NCBI GenBank assembly: GCA_023426625.1
Contig: JAFAAJ010000056.1
Location: forward strand, 1 to 36,087
From: Bacteroidota bacterium
GTDB taxonomy: Bacteria; Bacteroidota; Bacteroidia; Flavobacteriales; Weeksellaceae
Reading direction: 5' to 3'
DNA length: 36,087 nucleotides
The position numbers and the translations under genes are program-made. Under the pieces are notes generated by a model, which was given only the letters and a program-made list of their open reading frames with translations, searched no databases and was not told the DNA's origin. Position 1 is the stretch's first letter, and each line of letters opens with the position of its first letter. This document shows, piece after piece, positions 32,043 through 36,087 of this stretch.

Positions 32043-33389
32043 ATGAAAAAAGTTTGGATTATCGTTTTTGGATTGGCCTGTCTGGGATTGAACGCTCAGA
32101 AAAAATGGTCCCTAAGAGAATGTGTAGATTATGCTGTAAAGCACAACCTACAGGTTATCCAGAACGAATATTCGAAACAGATTCAGGATTCTAATCTTAA
32201 GATGGCCAAGAAGGAATATCTACCTTCCGTATCGGCTAATATAAGCAATAATGTAAGTTTTGGACAAACGTCATTCGGGACGGGAAGTTTAAGAAATGAC
32301 AGGTTTAGCAACAGTGCTAATCTTGGAGCAGATATTTTAGTTTATAATAATGGGAGATTGGAAAAAAACATCAGAAAGATCCAGTTTGATGTGGAAGCCA
32401 GCCAATACGATATAGAAACGATAAAAAACGATATTTCTCTACAGATCGCACAACAATATCTAACCACTTTGCTGAATAAAGAAATTGTAAAGATCTCTCA
32501 AAGTGCGGTAGATAACGCTCAAAAACAATATGACAGAGCTAAAATAACCACACAGGTAGGAACTACTGCTCAAACGGTTTTAGCGGAAGCCGAAGCCGGA
32601 TTGGCAAGAGAAAAGCAAAACCTTAAAACGGCGGAGATCAACGTAGGAAGAAGTCTGTTCGCATTGGCGCAGCTTTTACAGTTGCCGGATTATAAAAATT
32701 TTGACGTAGAAGATGTAGATGTTCCTGATCAGCTTGCTCCCGAATTGAGATCCATTGATGAGGTTTTGAATACGGCTTATGAAACTCAGCCTCAGGTAAA
32801 GGCGGCAGAAAGCAGAATAAAATCTGCAGAAGCCCAGATTGAAGTTACAAAAACAGCTTTTTGGCCTACCATTACAGCTAGTGCAGGAATTGGAAGTTTC
32901 TACAATAACTTATTGAATACCAGTTATACAGGATATGATCAGTTGGGTAATCCAACGAAAGAGCCTGGTTTCTTTCAGCAGTATAAGGATAATTTTGGGC
33001 AACAGGCAGGAGTATCCGTTAATGTTCCGATTTTCAATAAAGGGATTACCAAATTGCAGGTAGAACAGGCAAAGATCAATGAAAGTATAGCTAAAAATTC
33101 ATTAGAACAACAAAAGCAGACTGTAAGGCAAAATGTTCAGAAAGCTCAGTTTGATGTTGATGCTAATTATGAAGCATATTTAGCAGCATTGGAAGCGGCA
33201 AAAAGTACAAAACTGGCTTTAGATTTTGCAGACAAGAGCTATGCGGCGGGAAGATCAACCATCTATGATGTTAATATTGCCAGAAATAATTATGCTAATG
33301 CAGAAGGTTCTGTTTCTCAGGCGAAATTTAATTATCTTTTCAGCCTTAAATTGCTGAATTTCTATGCCGGAATCCCATTAAGTTTGTAA
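32043..33389 (+). CDS. TolC-family outer-membrane efflux protein
   Basis: 448 residues from ATG 32043. An in-frame ATG at 32010 would precede the signal peptide with an odd basic stretch and overlap the promoter, so it is rejected. The signal peptide is M-K-K-V-W-I-I-V-F-G-L-A then L-N-A-Q. The mature part shows two outer-membrane efflux repeats, each starting with a pattern like W-S-L-R-E-C-V-D-Y-A, with long coiled-coil helices such as K-S-A-E-A-Q-I-E-V-T and E-Q-A-K-I-N-E-S-I. Such proteins form trimeric channels for type I secretion or RND efflux. No pump or adaptor gene is adjacent, so the substrate is unknown. The SprT-like gene follows by 1 bp. Confidence 0.9.
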   Translation: MKKVWIIVFGLACLGLNAQKKWSLRECVDYAVKHNLQVIQNEYSKQIQDSNLKMAKKEYLPSVSANISNNVSFGQTSFGTGSLRNDRFSNSANLGADILVYNNGRLEKNIRKIQFDVEASQYDIETIKNDISLQIAQQYLTTLLNKEIVKISQSAVDNAQKQYDRAKITTQVGTTAQTVLAEAEAGLAREKQNLKTAEINVGRSLFALAQLLQLPDYKNFDVEDVDVPDQLAPELRSIDEVLNTAYETQPQVKAAESRIKSAEAQIEVTKTAFWPTITASAGIGSFYNNLLNTSYTGYDQLGNPTKEPGFFQQYKDNFGQQAGVSVNVPIFNKGITKLQVEQAKINESIAKNSLEQQKQTVRQNVQKAQFDVDANYEAYLAALEAAKSTKLALDFADKSYAAGRSTIYDVNIARNNYANAEGSVSQAKFNYLFSLKLLNFYAGIPLSL

Positions 33390-33390
33390 A

Positions 33391-33981
33391 ATGTCCATCC
33401 AATCATTAGAGAAATATTTACCACAAAATACACTTCAATATTTAAGGGTTTGGTTCGCAGATTATTATATTCATATAAAAATTACAAGGAACAGGAATTC
33501 TAAACTGGGAGATTATAGAAAACTTCCGGATAACTCTCACGAAATCACGATTAATTCCACGCTGGCTCCACAGTTGTTTTTCTTTGTATTGACACATGAA
33601 CTGGCTCATTTATTAGCCTTCGAAAAGTACGGAAGAAGGATTTCTCCCCATGGAAATGAATGGAAACATACGTTCAGGGAAATGCTTTTGCAAAGCCTTG
33701 ATGTTTATGAAGAAGATTTAAAACCAATCATCTTAAAGTTTTCCAGGTCTCCAAAAGCCAATTTCATGGCAAGCCCTGATCTTGTAAAATATTTTCATAT
33801 TGAAAAACAGGAAGATGACCTTCTTTTCATAGAGGAATTGCAGAAAGGGGAATATTTTATCTATCGTAATGAAAAGTATTTATTAGAAGGTCTGATTAAA
33901 AAAAACTATCTTTGTAAGAATCTGGCTTCTGGAAGAAAGTATTCTTTCAAACCATTAGCAAGGGTGAAAAAATGTAGTTAA
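33391..33981 (+). CDS. SprT-like zinc metalloprotease-domain protein
   Basis: 196 residues. The SprT-like domain has the zinc-binding motif T-H69-E70-L-A-H73 near the N-terminal third and a third ligand H87 in S-P-H-G-N-E-W. The C-terminal part (N-Y-L-C-K-N-L-A-S-G-R-K-Y) looks like a compact beta tail. SprT-like domains are related to SPRTN-type proteases, but the bacterial function is poorly known. It is cytoplasmic, with no signal peptide. It starts 1 bp after the TolC-like gene and ends 2 bp before the mannose-1-phosphate guanylyltransferase gene, so the three form one operon. The functional link between them is unclear. Confidence 0.88.
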   Translation: MSIQSLEKYLPQNTLQYLRVWFADYYIHIKITRNRNSKLGDYRKLPDNSHEITINSTLAPQLFFFVLTHELAHLLAFEKYGRRISPHGNEWKHTFREMLLQSLDVYEEDLKPIILKFSRSPKANFMASPDLVKYFHIEKQEDDLLFIEELQKGEYFIYRNEKYLLEGLIKKNYLCKNLASGRKYSFKPLARVKKCS

Positions 33982-33983
33982 AC

Positions 33984-35066
33984 ATGTCAAAATCAGATAA
34001 ATACTGTGTGATAATGGCAGGAGGAATCGGTAGTAGATTCTGGCCTATGAGCACACAGAAGTTTCCAAAACAATTTCATGATATTTTAGGGGTGGGTCGT
34101 ACGATGATTCAACAGACGTATGACAGGATCTGTAAGCAGATTCCTAACGAAAATATCTTTGTCATTACCAATAAAGAATATGTTGCGCTTTCTCATCAGC
34201 AATTGCCGGAGATTCCGGAAGAGAATATTGTTGGAGAGCCAATGATCAAAAATACCGCTGCCTGTAATTTGTACATGGCTAATAAAATCGCCGAGATCAA
34301 TCCTAATGCTACCATGATTGTTCTTCCTGCAGATCATTTGATCCTGAAAGAAGATGTTTTCCTGCAAAAAATGGATTTAGCTTTTGATCTTGCATCTAAA
34401 CATGAATACCTGGTTACATTAGGAATAACTCCAACGAGACCCGATACAGGGTATGGATATATCCAGTTTGTAGAAAAGAAAGAGTCAGATTACTTTAAAG
34501 TAAAGACTTTTACAGAAAAACCTATTCTGGAAATTGCACAAAGCTTTTTGGAGAGTGGTGATTTTCTTTGGAATGCCGGAATATTTATATGGAATGTGAA
34601 AACGATCCATCATGCCTTTGAGGTGTATCTTCCGGAAATGACTCAGCAATTCATGGCTTGTGAATATAATTCTGAGCGCGAAAACAGCTGTATTGAGATC
34701 ATTTATCCGAAAGTTCAGAAGATTTCTATAGATAACGGAATTTTAGAAAAAGCTAAAAACGTATATGTGATTCCGGCGGATCTTGGCTGGAGCGACTTAG
34801 GAACATGGACTTCCGTATATGAAAATACGGAAAAGGATGAAAATCAGAACGCTGTAAAACATAAACATGTTATAACGTACAATTCTGAGGGGAATATCAT
34901 TCATATAAAGAATAACAATAAAGCGGTTGTTATAGACGGATTGAAGGACTTTATCGTGGTAGATACGGACAAAGTTCTGCTAATATGCCCGAGAGCGCAT
35001 GACCAACTGATAAAGGATTATGTTCTGGATCTTAAAAACCTCAAAAAAGGAGAAAAGTTCATGTAA
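33984..35066 (+). CDS. Mannose-1-phosphate guanylyltransferase
   Basis: 360 residues. It makes GDP-mannose from mannose-1-phosphate and GTP for polysaccharide and glycoprotein synthesis. The N-terminal signature is M-A-G-G-I-G-S-R-F-W-P with K-F-P-K-Q-F a few residues later, then N-T-A-A-C near 90, P-A-D-H-L near 115, and T-E-K-P and W-N-A-G-I-F in the middle. The length fits the GMP-only form without the isomerase domain found in longer bifunctional enzymes. It is cytoplasmic. It starts 2 bp after the SprT-like gene. manC is a possible symbol, but naming varies in Bacteroidota. Confidence 0.92.
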   Translation: MSKSDKYCVIMAGGIGSRFWPMSTQKFPKQFHDILGVGRTMIQQTYDRICKQIPNENIFVITNKEYVALSHQQLPEIPEENIVGEPMIKNTAACNLYMANKIAEINPNATMIVLPADHLILKEDVFLQKMDLAFDLASKHEYLVTLGITPTRPDTGYGYIQFVEKKESDYFKVKTFTEKPILEIAQSFLESGDFLWNAGIFIWNVKTIHHAFEVYLPEMTQQFMACEYNSERENSCIEIIYPKVQKISIDNGILEKAKNVYVIPADLGWSDLGTWTSVYENTEKDENQNAVKHKHVITYNSEGNIIHIKNNNKAVVIDGLKDFIVVDTDKVLLICPRAHDQLIKDYVLDLKNLKKGEKFM

Positions 35067-35100
35067 GAAATTGGCATACTTTCTGCCCACGTTTTGAATT

Positions 35101-35772
35101 ATGATACAATTGACAGCCAAAATCACATTACTTTTTTCTTTGTTAATTGGGACATTAATGTATTCCCAGGAAAAGAAAAAGTTTACAAGCATTTCCGGAA
35201 TGCTACAAAAAATCATACCTAATCAGAATTCGGATTTCTGGGTTTTGGTATATAACAGTTACGGCAAAGATCAGGAAATCAAAACTTCAGGTGCTAAGAA
35301 AGAATATACGCCTCAGTTCTCAGGATTTGATATTTTTCCGGACGAGAACAGCTTTTACTACATTGTTTATTCATCAGCAGGAAAGATCAGCTATATTACT
35401 CAATTAGAGGATCTGAAGAAGTTCATAGGAAAAATAGACAATCCGGAAGAAGCGGCGCTTGCAGCTACCTTGGAAGGATATATGATAGATGAGGAGTTTA
35501 AAGATATTGCAGGCAACTATTATGAAGACGGATCCAATTACTATCTGGATTTAGGGAAACTGACCTCAAAGGAATGTCCTTATCAGAAAACCCATTATAC
35601 ACTGACTGTAAACAAATCTACAGGTTTCATTACTAATGTAAAAGATCATGGAACCTATATAGAGCTTTACAATAAAAAATGTAAGAATAATCCAAGGCTT
35701 TTAAAGCTTGAAAAAAAGGAAGAACCTAAAGATGAGCCTAAAAAATCAGCCGGAACAACCAAAAGAAAATAA
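35101..35772 (+). CDS. Secreted hypothetical protein
   Basis: 223 residues with a signal peptide (I-T-L-L-F-S-L-L-I-G-T-L-M-Y-S-Q). The mature part contains S-D-F-W-V-L-V-Y-N and L-E-D-L-K-K-F-I, and ends with a lysine/glutamate/proline-rich tail (E-E-P-K-D-E-P-K-K) and T-K-R-K. No domain is recognised. The tail could be a linker or a periplasmic extension. It follows the guanylyltransferase by 34 bp, and the acetyltransferase gene starts inside its 3' end (41-bp overlap), so these genes are probably cotranscribed. Confidence 0.7.
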   Translation: MIQLTAKITLLFSLLIGTLMYSQEKKKFTSISGMLQKIIPNQNSDFWVLVYNSYGKDQEIKTSGAKKEYTPQFSGFDIFPDENSFYYIVYSSAGKISYITQLEDLKKFIGKIDNPEEAALAATLEGYMIDEEFKDIAGNYYEDGSNYYLDLGKLTSKECPYQKTHYTLTVNKSTGFITNVKDHGTYIELYNKKCKNNPRLLKLEKKEEPKDEPKKSAGTTKRK

Positions 35773-36087
35773 CGTTTACGAAACAGAAAGATTAATCATC
35801 CGTCCTATGTCACTGGAGGATGCATCCTTCGTATTTGAACTTTATAACAGTCCGAAATTCATCAAATATATCGGAGACCGGAATATCAAAACGGTTTCGG
35901 ATGCAGAGAATTATATCAGAGATAAGTTTCTTCCTCAATTTGAAAGAATTGGTTTCGGAAATTACCTTGTGATGACCAAAGAAGGGAGTAAAAAAATTGG
36001 AGGAGTAGGTATTTTTGAGCGTGAAGGCTTAGATGTTGCAGATATTGGATTTTCCCTGCTCGAAGAGTTTGAAGGTAAAGGTTACGC
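35732..36087 (+). CDS. GNAT-family N-acetyltransferase (RimJ/RimL-like), 3' end missing
   Basis: 118 codons are visible before the right edge. The start M-S-L-K-N-Q-P-E-Q at 35732 overlaps the secreted-protein gene in another frame. From residue 16, Y-E-T-E-R-L-I-I-R-P-M-S-L-E-D-A is the typical opening strand and helix of RimJ/RimL-type GNAT enzymes, and I-G-G-V-G-I-F-E-R-E and D-I-G-F-S-L-L follow. The last visible residues G-K-G-Y-A belong to the acetyl-CoA-binding motif A. Substrate is unknown: a ribosomal protein N-terminus or a small molecule is possible. The rest of the catalytic domain is outside the window. Confidence 0.88.
   Translation, partial: MSLKNQPEQPKENNVYETERLIIRPMSLEDASFVFELYNSPKFIKYIGDRNIKTVSDAENYIRDKFLPQFERIGFGNYLVMTKEGSKKIGGVGIFEREGLDVADIGFSLLEEFEGKGY

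Overview
The window looks like a chromosome segment of a Bacteroidota flavobacterium, probably Chryseobacterium or a close relative. Evidence: strongly AT-rich DNA, a type IX secretion (T9SS) C-terminal sorting domain, promoters of the TTTG-N19-TAnnTTTG type, tRNA genes without encoded CCA, and a folC / TolC-like / SprT-like / mannose-1-phosphate guanylyltransferase neighbourhood. The genus is inferred from general knowledge; no search was run.

Layout. (1) 1-510 is the end of a thioredoxin-fold protein cut by the left edge. (2) 964-13806 is a polymorphic-toxin locus: a T9SS-sorted surface protein, a 3421-residue SpvB/FG-GAP/RHS protein with a JAB-like C-terminal toxin domain, an overlapping exported candidate immunity protein, a terminator, then broken remnants, including a frameshifted HExxH toxin tip. 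(3) 14134-30599 is a 16.5-kb integrative element inserted into the 3' end of a tRNA-Val(UAC) gene. It is bounded by 181/182-bp direct repeats that each contain a complete tRNA-Val gene, and it encodes a tyrosine recombinase at its right end. Its backbone runs on the minus strand: integrase, DEAD/DEAH-like helicase, RecA-like ATPase, a DUF3871-type protein, a small hypothetical protein, a frameshifted RadC-type gene, a three-gene operon (BamE-like membrane protein, HAD phosphatase, secreted protein) and one more hypothetical gene. (4) 30581-36087 is chromosomal again: intact tRNA-Val, folC, a TolC-like efflux protein, a SprT-like protein, mannose-1-phosphate guanylyltransferase, a secreted hypothetical protein and a GNAT acetyltransferase cut by the right edge.

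The most notable content is the plus-strand cargo of the element at 18005-24075. Three overlapping genes encode (a) a Dgt-type HD dNTP triphosphohydrolase, (b) a 1271-residue fusion of a CCA/poly(A)-polymerase-like nucleotidyltransferase domain to an Eco57I-like N6-adenine DNA methyltransferase, and (c) a small PD-(D/E)XK nuclease candidate. A good Bacteroidota promoter precedes them. The arrangement suggests a restriction-modification-like anti-phage system that adds nucleotide-pool depletion and a nucleotidyltransferase to DNA modification and cleavage. I do not recognise this combination as a named system. Its function is inferred from domains only.

Regulation visible in the sequence: paired palindromic operators around a divergent promoter next to the XRE regulator at 16323; a consensus promoter for the tRNA-Val pair; several terminators and long hairpins; and two noncoding blocks repeated in the same order 10 kb apart inside the element.
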